Source: DASXMR01 sp036495525
Lineage (GTDB): Bacteria; Actinomycetota; Actinomycetes; Streptosporangiales; Streptosporangiaceae
DNA length: 64,000 bases
Direction of reading: 5' to 3'
Assembly: GCA_036495525.1 (NCBI GenBank)
Contig: DASXMR010000023.1
Coordinates: forward strand, 1 to 64,000
How positions within the stretch are numbered: the stretch's first letter is position 1; every line of letters begins with the position of its first letter. Positions 25,276 to 33,026 of the stretch are shown in pieces. Below the pieces are notes generated by a model. The model saw nothing but the letters and a program-made list of their open reading frames with translations, made no database searches and was not told the DNA's origin. Both the position numbers and the translations under genes were made by a program.

Positions 25276-26190
25276 GTGACGGCCGTCATCTGGGCGCTGA
25301 CCGCGGCCGTCCTGTACGGAACCGGCGCCGCGCTGCAGCAGCGCCAGGCCGCGACGGCGCCTAGCCGGGCGGCGGGGCGGCCAAGGCTGCTCCTGCTGCT
25401 GATCCGGCGGCCATGGTGGCTGATGGGCATCTGCGTGGAGCTCGGCGGATTCGCCTGCCACGCGGCGGCGCTGCGCACCGGCCCGCTGACCATCGTGCAG
25501 ATGCTGGTCGCGTCGTCCCTGCTGTTCAGCGTCGGCACAGTGCGGCTGCTCGCTGGCCGGCGGCTGAGCTGGACCGCCTGGGCCGCCGTCATCTGCGTCA
25601 TTGCAGGCATTGCGTCCTTCGTGGCGCTGGCCTCGCCCCCTGGCGGCAGGGCAGGCGGCCCTGGCCTGTCCGGCCACCAGGGTCTCGCCGCCATGTGCTT
25701 CGCCATCTGCGCGGCGCCGCTCGCCGTCCTCGGCCTAGCCGTCGGCGGCCGCCACCGGGCAGTCCTGCTTGCCGTGGCCGCCGGGCTCGCCGACGCCGGG
25801 ATAGCGGTCGTGACCATGGCCTTCTCGCACGTCGTCAGCTCCGGGCCGACCGCGATGGCCGGCTCCTGGGCGACTTACGCCCTGGTGCTCGGCGGCCCGT
25901 GCTCGCTGCTGCTGACACAGACCGCCTACCAGGCGGGTCGGCCCATGATGACCCTGCCGGTCATCGCTGTGGTGACCCCGGTGGCGAGCCTGGCCGCCGG
26001 GAATTTGCTCCTGGGTGAGTCCGCCCCGCTCGGCCTGCTGAGCGGGGCGGCCGCTGTCCTCGCGGTGCTGGCCACGTCGGCTGGCCTGGTCGTGCTCTCC
26101 CGGCTGGCAGTCGGCCAGCCGGACTCGGTGACCGGGCCGGGCGCAAGGCTCGATGAGCACGCTCACGAGCTGCAGAGCCCCGGCCGCTAG
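25276..26190 (+). CDS. EamA/DMT-type membrane transporter
   Basis: A 304-residue membrane protein with about nine to ten hydrophobic segments, fitting the drug/metabolite transporter superfamily. Examples are TAVIWALTAAVLYGTGAAL at the start and VAAGLADAGIAVVTMAF, plus AVVTPVASLAAGNLLLGE near the end. EamA-type inner repeats are suggested by the two PLTIVQML/ PMMTLPVIAV positions. It may export metabolites or drugs; substrate unknown. GTG 25276 begins the first helix. The C-terminal tail (~285-304) is cytosolic. It seems to stand alone. Confidence 0.8.
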   Translation: MTAVIWALTAAVLYGTGAALQQRQAATAPSRAAGRPRLLLLLIRRPWWLMGICVELGGFACHAAALRTGPLTIVQMLVASSLLFSVGTVRLLAGRRLSWTAWAAVICVIAGIASFVALASPPGGRAGGPGLSGHQGLAAMCFAICAAPLAVLGLAVGGRHRAVLLAVAAGLADAGIAVVTMAFSHVVSSGPTAMAGSWATYALVLGGPCSLLLTQTAYQAGRPMMTLPVIAVVTPVASLAAGNLLLGESAPLGLLSGAAAVLAVLATSAGLVVLSRLAVGQPDSVTGPGARLDEHAHELQSPGR

Positions 26191-26329
26191 CGGCTGTCGC
26201 CTCCGCCGGTTCGGGCTCCGCCAGGCACCGCACCCTTGGCGACCCTGCCCCGCCTCCGCGACCGCATTAGAGCCAGCCTCGGCCAGACGCTGGCCGGGCT
26301 GCAAGGGCTATCCGGCCCGGCTCAGCTCC

Positions 26330-26734
26330 TCAGCTATCTCGGGCGGAGAGCACGCAGAATTCGTTGCCCTCCGGGTCAGCGAGGACTGTCCAGGTGACCT
26401 TCGAGTCGTCCTGCCCGACATCAGCTCTGGTCGCGCCGCGGGCCAGTAGCGATTCGATCAGAGCGTCACGGTCGTCCGTGCTGTGCGGGGCCAGGTCGAT
26501 GTGCAGCCGGTTCTTCACCGTCTTGTCGTCCGTAACCTGCACGAAGACCAGCCCGGGCCCGACCGTGGTCCACTCCTCGGCCGAGAGCGGCCTGTCCTGC
26601 ATGTGCTTCGGCACGATCACCGCCTCGCCGTCAGCCTCGAAGACCAGCTGCCAGTCCAGCACGTCTGCCCACCAGCGGGCCTGAGCGTGCAGATCGTGGC
26701 AGTCGACGACGACCGTGTACCACTTCAGTGCCAT
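26330..26734 (-). CDS. VOC-family protein (glyoxalase/bleomycin-resistance fold)
   Basis: A 134-residue vicinal-oxygen-chelate protein made of two beta-alpha-beta-beta-beta halves. It starts MALKWYTVVVDCHDLHAQAR and ends with the metal-side strand TVLADPEGNEFCVLS, with RLHIDLAP in between. The second-half motif DPEGNEFCVL is very common in the family. Functions range from metalloenzymes to drug binding; none can be told here. I used the ATG at 26734 because the upstream in-frame extension to 26872 crosses the operators. It is divergent from an ArsR-like regulator, whose palindromes lie between. Confidence 0.85.
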   Translation of the reverse strand: MALKWYTVVVDCHDLHAQARWWADVLDWQLVFEADGEAVIVPKHMQDRPLSAEEWTTVGPGLVFVQVTDDKTVKNRLHIDLAPHSTDDRDALIESLLARGATRADVGQDDSKVTWTVLADPEGNEFCVLSARDS

Positions 26735-26836
26735 GACCCTCACCGTAACGCCCGCTGGCCGGCCAGCGGAGCCGATGCGGCGACGCAGGCTCACCGGACT
26801 TGGGGTCCTGGCGCCCCGGCGGCGCGGGCACCTTGC

Positions 26837-26862
26837 AGATGTCAAAGGTTTGTTTGACATCT
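26837..26862. promoter_or_regulatory. palindromic operator covering the -35
   Basis: AGATGTCAAA and TTTGACATCT form a perfect 10-base inverted repeat around GGTTTG. The right arm contains the -35 hexamer of the regulator promoter. Confidence 0.75.
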
Positions 26863-26882
26863 GAACTGCCAAAGACTACTTT
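26854..26882 (+). promoter_or_regulatory. leaderless promoter of the ArsR-like gene
   Basis: A perfect -35 TTGACA (26854-26859) is followed after 17 bases by -10 TACTTT (26877-26882). Transcription would begin about at the ATG (26889), so the mRNA is leaderless. It is the clearest promoter in the window. Confidence 0.8.
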
Positions 26883-26886
26883 GGCA
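26867..26886. promoter_or_regulatory. palindromic operator covering the -10
   Basis: TGCCAAAG-ACTA-CTTTGGCA is a perfect 8-base inverted repeat that covers the -10 and ends two bases before the regulator's ATG. It differs in sequence from the -35 palindrome, so two proteins or two binding modes are possible. Confidence 0.75.
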
Positions 26887-26888
26887 TC

Positions 26889-27443
26889 ATGCAGGTCACG
26901 GATCCCGTCGCGCTCCGGGCCATGGCGCATCCGCTGCGGCTCGACCTGATCGAGCTGCTCGGCACGGCGGGGCCGGCCACGGCGGCCGAGTGCGCTCGCC
27001 AGCTCGGCTCGACCCAGGCGAGCTGCTCATACCACCTGCGGCAGCTGGGCAAGTACGGGTTCGTCGAGCAGGCTGACCCGCGCGGCGACGCGCGCGAGCG
27101 CCCCTGGCGGCTCACTGACATCGAGCAGAGCTGGTCGAACGACGCCAGCGCCGCCGAGCTGGAGCGGGTATTCGTGCAGCGTGAGGCCGACCGGATTCTG
27201 TCCTGGCAGGCGGCCAGCAGGCGGCAGCCGCAGCCCTGGCGCAGCGCTGGCTTCATCGGCGGCGCGACGCTGCCGCTGACCGCAGCGGAGGTCGCCGCCG
27301 TCCGGGATGAGCTGCGCGCGGTGATCGAGCCGTACGTCGCCCGGCTCACCGAGCGCTCGCCCTGGCCAGCCGGGTACCGCTTCGTTCGCATCATGCTGGC
27401 CGGCACCCCCGGCGGCACTGACCCCGAGGAGATCAGCGAATGA
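26889..27443 (+). CDS. ArsR-like winged-helix regulator
   Basis: A 184-residue regulator. The N-terminal ~85 residues form an ArsR-type winged helix: DPVALRAMAHPLRLDLIELL, then TAAECARQLGSTQASCSYHL as recognition helices, and FVEQADPRGDARERPWRLT as wing. Residues ~90-184 are a helical extension longer than a simple ArsR protein, perhaps for ligand binding or dimerisation. I see no metal-binding CxC motif, so the signal is probably not a metal. It overlaps the hydrolase gene by four bases (ATGA) and has its own two-operator promoter, so it likely controls itself, the hydrolase and perhaps the divergent VOC gene. Confidence 0.82.
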   Translation: MQVTDPVALRAMAHPLRLDLIELLGTAGPATAAECARQLGSTQASCSYHLRQLGKYGFVEQADPRGDARERPWRLTDIEQSWSNDASAAELERVFVQREADRILSWQAASRRQPQPWRSAGFIGGATLPLTAAEVAAVRDELRAVIEPYVARLTERSPWPAGYRFVRIMLAGTPGGTDPEEISE

Positions 27444-28402
27444 TGACGCTCACCACTACCCCCGAAGCCGCCAGCGAGACCGAGACGGCCGTGCCCACCG
27501 CGGCCGGAAACCTCGGCGCGATCGTCCGGGTGCCGGCCGGTGCTGCGGCCCCGCTGCCCGGAGTCGTCCTGGTCGACGGCTCAGGCGACGGGGACCGGTT
27601 CGACTGGGGCGGCTGGCCGGAATGGCTCGCCGACGCCGGCTCGGTCGTGCTGCGGCACGACAAGCCGGGCTGCGGCGGCTCGCCCGGTCACTGGACCGAC
27701 CAGACCATCGAGGACCGGGCGCGCGAGTCACTCGCCGCGGTCCGGGTACTGCGCGCCCACCCGGCCACGGCCGGCCAGCCGGTCGGCCTGTACGGGATCA
27801 GCCAAGGCGGCTGGGCCGCCCTGATGGCGGCCGCCCTCGAACCGGAGTCGGTCAGCTTCGTCGTCTGCCACTCCGGCCCCGGCACGACCCCGGCTCAGCA
27901 GGAGCGCGAGCGGATCGAGAACTGGCTGCGCGCCGACGGCCACGACGAGGCGGTCATCGCCGAGGCGATCGCCTGGGTGGACGCCCGGGCAGACCTGATC
28001 CGCCGCGGCGAGCCGGCTGAGGCCGTGCTCGCCGAGCAGTCCAGGTACGCCAGCCGGCCCTGGTACGCGACCGCCACGCAGTTTGCCTACGACACGCCGG
28101 CCGCGCTGCGCTTCGGGCGCGGAATCCTGGACTTCGACCCCACCACTGTGATGCCGCAGGTTCGCTGCCCGGTGCTGGTCCTGTTTGGTGCCGCCGACAC
28201 CATGGTGCCCGTCCGGGACAGCCTGAGCGCGTTCGCAGGCCACCTCCCCCCGCACCCAGGGCACGGGTTCGCCGCATTCCCCGGCGCTAACCATGGCCTG
28301 TTCATCGCCGACCCCGACCCGGCCGTTCCCCGGCGCGACCAGCTGGCGCCCGGCTACCTCCCCGTCGTGGAGGCGTTCCTGGCCGCACGCCGCACCGGCT
28401 GA
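27440..28402 (+). CDS. alpha/beta hydrolase
   Basis: A 320-residue alpha/beta hydrolase. The nucleophile elbow is GISQGG (Ser), the acid is in LVLFGAADTMVPVRD and the catalytic His is in PGANHGLF. The start carries LPGVVLVDGSGDGDRFDW, which is the oxyanion strand-turn. The type is close to BD-FAE/serine-hydrolase-like enzymes for small esters. It is co-translated with the ArsR-like regulator (ATGA overlap) and so is probably the main regulated gene. The substrate is unknown; an inducer that is also its substrate would be a simple model. Confidence 0.85.
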   Translation: MMTLTTTPEAASETETAVPTAAGNLGAIVRVPAGAAAPLPGVVLVDGSGDGDRFDWGGWPEWLADAGSVVLRHDKPGCGGSPGHWTDQTIEDRARESLAAVRVLRAHPATAGQPVGLYGISQGGWAALMAAALEPESVSFVVCHSGPGTTPAQQERERIENWLRADGHDEAVIAEAIAWVDARADLIRRGEPAEAVLAEQSRYASRPWYATATQFAYDTPAALRFGRGILDFDPTTVMPQVRCPVLVLFGAADTMVPVRDSLSAFAGHLPPHPGHGFAAFPGANHGLFIADPDPAVPRRDQLAPGYLPVVEAFLAARRTG

Positions 28403-28473
28403 CGCGGCCGATCCCGGCGGCCGGGGGCGCACCATGGGTCGCTCGGTCCGGTCGATCACGCACCGGCTCCGGC

Positions 28474-28561
28474 CCATCCGGAACGGGGCCCCGCAGGTCC
28501 GGCCCGGGAGAGAGGCGCCATCCGGAACGGGGCCTCCGCCGGTCCGGGCGGGGAGCGAACC
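28474..28561. repeat. 44-bp imperfect tandem repeat
   Basis: CCATCCGGAACGGGGCC occurs at 28474-28490 and again at 28518-28534. The following ~27 bases of each unit also match imperfectly (GGTCCGG and GGGAG blocks). The duplication fills most of the 174-base convergent gap between the hydrolase and parC, and may act as a double-stranded-structure terminator. Confidence 0.65.
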
Positions 28562-28576
28562 CCGGCTGGATCAGGC

Positions 28577-31168
28577 CTAGGGAGCGCTGCCGCCGAGCGA
28601 CCCGAGCGGGTGGGCGACCCGCACGCCCGAGCCGTCCCGCCGGCCGTCAGGGGGCGGCAGCTCGGCCGGGGTGCCGGCACCGGTCGCGCCGCGGACCGGG
28701 CCTGGTCCGGCCCACGCCAGCACCAGGACGTCCTCGCCCTTGAGGAAGCGGTGGCAGCGCACCCCGCCGGTGCCCCGGCCCTTGGCCGGGTACTCCGCGT
28801 ACGGGGTCACCTTCGCCGTCGTGGCGGCAGCACCGGGCAGCGCGGCCGCGCTGCCAGCGACCGTCGCCACGACCGGCGCGCCCGCCGGGAGGTCAGCGGC
28901 CGGCTCGGCGCCGCCGCCGGCCTCCGGTGCCCCGGCCGGGTCGACGGCACCGAACCAGATCACCGACGCGCGGGGCGCGAGCCTGATCCCCGCCATGCCG
29001 CCGGCGGCGCGGCCCTGCGGCCGGACCGAGGCGGCGGCGAACCGCAGCAGCTGCGCATCGCTGGTGATGAAGACCAGGTCGCGAGCCTCGTCGTCGAGCT
29101 GCACCGCGCCCACCACCCGGTCACCGTCGCGGAGGCTGATCACCTCGAAGTCGGCGGCGTTCTGCGGGTAGTCGGGTGCCAGCCGCTTGACGACACCGGT
29201 CGCGGTGCCGATGGCCAGGCCAGCACCGGCCGCGTCAGCGGCGACAACGCCGACGACCGTCTCGCCCGGCCGGGTCGGCGCGAACTCGCTGACCGGGGCG
29301 CCGCCGGACAGGCCAGGCGAGTGCGCGCTCGGCGGCAGCGCCGGCAGGTCGAGCACGCCGATCCGGATCAGCCTGCCAAGCGAGGTCAGCACGCCGACCG
29401 TGCCGCGGGCTGTCGACGGCACCGACGAGACGATCGCGTCGTGCGCCGACCGCGGCCCGGAAGCATCAGCCGCGGCGCGGCCAGCGCGCCGGGCGCCTGA
29501 GCGGCCGGAATCACCGCGTTCTTCCGGTGGGTTTGCCTCCGGCAGCTCGCCCTGCCCGGCCGCCTGGCCGGCCGCAGTGCGGGCCAGCAGGCCCGAGGAT
29601 GACAGCAGTACCGTGCACGGGTCGTCGGCCACCTCAAGCGGCACTGCGGCGGTCCTGGCCGCGCCCGAGCCCTCAAGCAGCACCGTGCGGCGCGGCGTCG
29701 CGAACCGGTCGCTGACCTCGGCCAGCTCCTGCGAGACCAGCTCGCGCAGCCGCTCGTCGGAGTCCAGGATCGCGGTCAGCTCGGCGATCTCGGCCTGCAG
29801 CTGGTCGCTCTCCCGCTCAAGCTCAAGACGGTCGAAGCGGGTAAGCCGGCGCAGCGGCGTGTCCAGGATGTACTGGGCCTGGATCTGCGACAGGTCGAAC
29901 ACGGCCATCAGCCGCTCCCGCGCCGCCGCGGCGTCGTCGCTTGTCCTGATCACGCCGATGACCTCGTCGATGTTCAGCAGCGCGATCAGCAGGCCGGCTA
30001 CCAGGTGCAGCCGCTCCTCCCGCTTGCGCCGCCGGAACTCGGTACGGCGGCGGACCACGTCGATCCGGTGGTCGACGTAGATCTGCAGCAGCTCGCGCAG
30101 GCCTAGCGTGCGCGGCCGGCCGTCGACCAGGGCGACGTTGTTGATCCCGAAGGTCTCCTCCATCGGGGTCAGCCGGTATAGCTCCTCCAGCACCGCGTCG
30201 GGGTGGAAGCCGTTGCGCAGCTCGATCACCAGTTGCAGCCCGCGGTGCCGGTCGGTGAGGTCCTTCAGGTCGGCGATGCCAGTCAGCTTCTTGGCCTGGA
30301 CCAGGTCCTTGATCCGGCTGATCACCTTCTCCGGGCCGATGCCGTACGGCAGCTCGGTGACCACGATCCCGGTACGGCGCGGGGTGATCTTCTCGACCCT
30401 GGCCGCCGCCCTGGTGCGGAACGTGCCGCGGCCGCTCTCGTAGGCATCCCGGACGCCGTCCAGGCCGACGATCTTCCCGCCGGTCGGCAGGTCAGGGCCG
30501 GGCACGAAGCGCATCAGCGTCGCCAGGTCGGCGTCCGGGTGCGCGATCAGGTGCCTGGCAGCCGCGACGACCTCGCCCAGGTTATGCGGCGCCATGTTGG
30601 TCGCCATCCCCACCGCGATCCCGGCAGCGCCGTTGACCAGCAGGTTTGGCAGCGCGGCCGGCAGCACCTGGGGCTGGGTGTCCTGGCCGTCGTAGTTCGG
30701 CTCGAAGTCGACGGTGTCCTCGTCCAGCGAGATGGTCATCTCCATCGCCGCCGCGGCCAGCCGGGCCTCGGTATACCGGTAGGCGGCCGGCGAGTCGTCG
30801 CCGCCCAATGAGCCGAAGTTGCCGTGCCCGTCGACCAGCGGGACCCGCATCACCCACGGCTGCGCCATCCGGACCAGCGCGTCGTAGATCGCGTCGTTGC
30901 CGTGCGGGTGCAGCCGGCCCATCACCTCGCCGATCACCCGCGCGCACTTGACGTGCTCGCGGTCCGGCCGCAGCCCCATCCGGCTCATCTGGTACAGGAT
31001 CCGGCGCTGCACTGGCTTCAGGCCGTCCCTGGCATCGGGCAGCGCGCGCTGGTAGATGACCGAGTAGGCGTATTCGAGGAAGCTGCTGCGCATCTCGTCG
31101 GTGACGTCGACGTCGATGATGTTTTCCTCGAAGTCCTCGGGCGGCGGTGTCGTGGTGCGTCTGGCCAT
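28577..31168 (-). CDS. parC: DNA topoisomerase IV subunit A (ParC)
   Basis: The 863-residue breakage-reunion subunit; it pairs with ParE (21543-23669). The start is DEMRSSFLEYAYSVIYQRAL. The catalytic Tyr is Tyr132 in AYRYTEARL, with the winged-helix region RLHPHGNDAIYDALVRMAQ before it. The coiled-coil and C-terminal beta-pinwheel (from about residue 500) are present, with a Gly/Ala/Pro-rich stretch near the end. I used the ATG at 31168 because homology starts at MARRTTTPPP. The quinolone-site Ser is replaced by Asp92, and Asn91 replaces the usual Asp. Assignment as ParC rather than GyrA rests on the linkage with ParE and the absence of the GyrA-box, which I do not see. Confidence 0.9.
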   Translation of the reverse strand: MARRTTTPPPEDFEENIIDVDVTDEMRSSFLEYAYSVIYQRALPDARDGLKPVQRRILYQMSRMGLRPDREHVKCARVIGEVMGRLHPHGNDAIYDALVRMAQPWVMRVPLVDGHGNFGSLGGDDSPAAYRYTEARLAAAAMEMTISLDEDTVDFEPNYDGQDTQPQVLPAALPNLLVNGAAGIAVGMATNMAPHNLGEVVAAARHLIAHPDADLATLMRFVPGPDLPTGGKIVGLDGVRDAYESGRGTFRTRAAARVEKITPRRTGIVVTELPYGIGPEKVISRIKDLVQAKKLTGIADLKDLTDRHRGLQLVIELRNGFHPDAVLEELYRLTPMEETFGINNVALVDGRPRTLGLRELLQIYVDHRIDVVRRRTEFRRRKREERLHLVAGLLIALLNIDEVIGVIRTSDDAAAARERLMAVFDLSQIQAQYILDTPLRRLTRFDRLELERESDQLQAEIAELTAILDSDERLRELVSQELAEVSDRFATPRRTVLLEGSGAARTAAVPLEVADDPCTVLLSSSGLLARTAAGQAAGQGELPEANPPEERGDSGRSGARRAGRAAADASGPRSAHDAIVSSVPSTARGTVGVLTSLGRLIRIGVLDLPALPPSAHSPGLSGGAPVSEFAPTRPGETVVGVVAADAAGAGLAIGTATGVVKRLAPDYPQNAADFEVISLRDGDRVVGAVQLDDEARDLVFITSDAQLLRFAAASVRPQGRAAGGMAGIRLAPRASVIWFGAVDPAGAPEAGGGAEPAADLPAGAPVVATVAGSAAALPGAAATTAKVTPYAEYPAKGRGTGGVRCHRFLKGEDVLVLAWAGPGPVRGATGAGTPAELPPPDGRRDGSGVRVAHPLGSLGGSAP

Positions 31169-31380
31169 GCGGTCATTCTGCCGCGCCGGTACGCCAGTCC
31201 CGGTCAGCCGCCACATGCCGCGCCGATGGCGGGTACCGGCCAGGCCGCTGGGACGACCGTGGCCAGAGCCCTGGGGCTCGGCAACCAGACCTGATAATGT
31301 GCACCGGCTGGGCGGTTCGGCTGCATTGGCCATCGGCGGCAGGAACGGCCTGAAATGAGCCCGCGGGAAAGGCGGAGCCA

Positions 31381-32064
31381 GTGACATTCGGCGAGCAGCC
31401 CCAGAGCCAGCAGGCCCCGCTCTGCGAGAACGGCCATCCGATGACGACCGTCGACACCAGTTGCACCCTGTGCGGTGCCGCGCGGCGGCAGGCGCCGGGC
31501 GGCAGCGGCGCCCCGCAGCCCTGGCCAGGCGCCGCTGACCAGCCGGCCGCCGGGTACTCGCCCTCCGGCGGCTCCACCCAGCCCGTTGCCACCGCGAGCT
31601 ACCAGCCTGCTGGCGGCTACCCAGCTGGCCAGCCGGGTGCGCCAGGCGTACCGCCGGGCCAGCAGAACTTCGGCCAGCAGGGCTATCCGGTGCAGCAGGG
31701 CTATCCGGGGCAGCAGGGTTATCCGGGGCAGCAGGGCGGCTATCCCGGCGGGTACCAGCAGCCGCCGCCGGGCGGCTACCCGCAGCAGGGCTACTGGCAG
31801 CCGGGCGGCTACCCCGTCGCTGCCAAGACCAATGCGCTCGCGATCGTCTCGCTGGTCGCCGGGATCCTGTGGGTCTTCTGGCTCGGCTCGATCGCCGCTC
31901 TCGTCTGCGGCGTGCTGGCGCTGAACCAGATCAAGGCCAGGGGCGAGGGTGGCCGTGGCCTCGCGATCGCCGGCATCGTGCTCGGCGCGCTCGGAATGGT
32001 AACGCTGCTGTTCGCCATCATCGGCGGGCTGACCGTGAGCGGCGGGTCATCCGCCACTCCCTGA
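31381..32064 (+). CDS. DUF4190 membrane protein with zinc-ribbon-like N terminus
   Basis: A 227-residue protein. The N terminus has CENGH and CTLCG, a possible zinc ribbon (~14-33). Residues ~85-145 are Gly/Tyr/Pro/Gln repeats (GYPGQQ-like units, from 18-base DNA repeats). Residues ~150-215 have two hydrophobic segments (IVSLVAGILWVFWLGSIAAL and IAGIVLGALGMVTLLFAIIG) joined by LNQIKARGEGGRGL, which is the DUF4190 pattern. It is probably a small membrane protein with a cytosolic disordered arm; function unknown. GTG 31381 is the only good start. It is divergent from parC. Confidence 0.75.
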   Translation: MTFGEQPQSQQAPLCENGHPMTTVDTSCTLCGAARRQAPGGSGAPQPWPGAADQPAAGYSPSGGSTQPVATASYQPAGGYPAGQPGAPGVPPGQQNFGQQGYPVQQGYPGQQGYPGQQGGYPGGYQQPPPGGYPQQGYWQPGGYPVAAKTNALAIVSLVAGILWVFWLGSIAALVCGVLALNQIKARGEGGRGLAIAGIVLGALGMVTLLFAIIGGLTVSGGSSATP

Positions 32065-32119
32065 CCCGGCGCGGCCGGCCAGCCGCAGCATGTTCGGGCC
32101 GGGCCCCGGCCAGCAAGGC

Positions 32120-32896
32120 TCAGGTCGCGGAGAACCCACCGTCGACGCTGATCAGCTGGCCGGTGACGTAGTCGCTGGCCCGGCTGGCGAGGAACACGGC
32201 CACGCCCTCGAAGTCGGCTGGCTCGCCGTTACGGCCGATCATGGTGCGCGCAGCCAGCGCGGCCGACCTGGCCGGGTCAGCGGCTACCTCGGCGGTGAGC
32301 GGCGTGGCCACGAACCCCGGCGAGACAGCGTTGCAGCACACCCCCGCCGGCGCCCAGGCCTCTGACTGGGACCGGGTCAGCGCCACCAGGCCGCCCTTGG
32401 ACGCGCCGTAGGCACCGCTGTTGGCGAACGCCCGCATCGCCTGCTGCGACGCCATGTTGATGATCCGGCCCCAGCCCCTGGCCGCCATCACCGGCCCGAG
32501 CCGCTGGCCAAGCAGGAACGGTGCCGTCAGGTTAACCGCCATCGTCTGGTCCCACCCGGCCGCTGACAGCTCCGCCAGCGGCGGGCGCAGGTTGATCGCC
32601 GCGCAGTTCACCAGGATGTCGGGCGGCCCGAAGGCGTCGGCTGCCTGCCCGGCAGCCCGGTCCAGCGCTGCCCGGTCGGACAGGTCGGCGCTGACCGTCG
32701 CGACCGTGCCGCCGGCCTGCCGCAGCTGGACGGCCGCCTGCCGGAGCGCGGCCTGGCCGCGGGCCAGCAGCACTACCCGGCCGCCGGCCCCGGCCAGCGC
32801 GCCAGCTATCGCCAGGCCGATGCCCGAGCTGCCGCCAGTGACCAGCGCGACACGGCCGTCAAGGCCGAACAGCCGGCTGACGTAGCCGGTCACCAT
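32120..32896 (-). CDS. SDR-family NAD(P)-dependent oxidoreductase
   Basis: A 258-residue classical short-chain dehydrogenase. It has the cofactor motif TGGSSGIG, the NAG-like LVNCAAIN (NNAG to NCAA), catalytic Ser in INMASQQAM and YGASK (Tyr/Lys), then SPGFVATPL. It ends ITGQLISVDGGFSAT-like (VTGQLISVDGG). All catalytic residues are present. The nucleotide specificity (NAD or NADP) is not clear. It lies downstream of the PfkB gene on the same strand with the 17-bp array between, so the two may be one operon. A role in sugar or polyol metabolism is possible by context only. Confidence 0.88.
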   Translation of the reverse strand: MVTGYVSRLFGLDGRVALVTGGSSGIGLAIAGALAGAGGRVVLLARGQAALRQAAVQLRQAGGTVATVSADLSDRAALDRAAGQAADAFGPPDILVNCAAINLRPPLAELSAAGWDQTMAVNLTAPFLLGQRLGPVMAARGWGRIINMASQQAMRAFANSGAYGASKGGLVALTRSQSEAWAPAGVCCNAVSPGFVATPLTAEVAADPARSAALAARTMIGRNGEPADFEGVAVFLASRASDYVTGQLISVDGGFSAT

Positions 32897-32906
32897 CGCG
32901 GCCGCC

Positions 32907-33026
32907 TCACGGTGCTAGCCAGTTCACGGTGCTAGCCAGTTCACGGTGCTAGCCAGTTTCACAGGGCTGGCAGGCTCACGGTGCTGGGCGGCTCGCGGTG
33001 CTGGCCAGCTCACAGGGCGGGGCGGG
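32907..33026. repeat. 17-bp tandem array between the PfkB and SDR genes
   Basis: Three identical 17-base units, TCACGGTGCTAGCCAGT (32907-32923, 32924-32940, 32941-32957), are followed after one extra T by three diverged units (32959-32975, 32976-32992, 32993-33009). A seventh partial unit (33010-33026) lies inside the PfkB 3' end. The stop codon TGA of the PfkB gene is in that unit, so the array may have grown from the gene's end. It starts 11 bases upstream of the SDR start codon. Confidence 0.85.
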
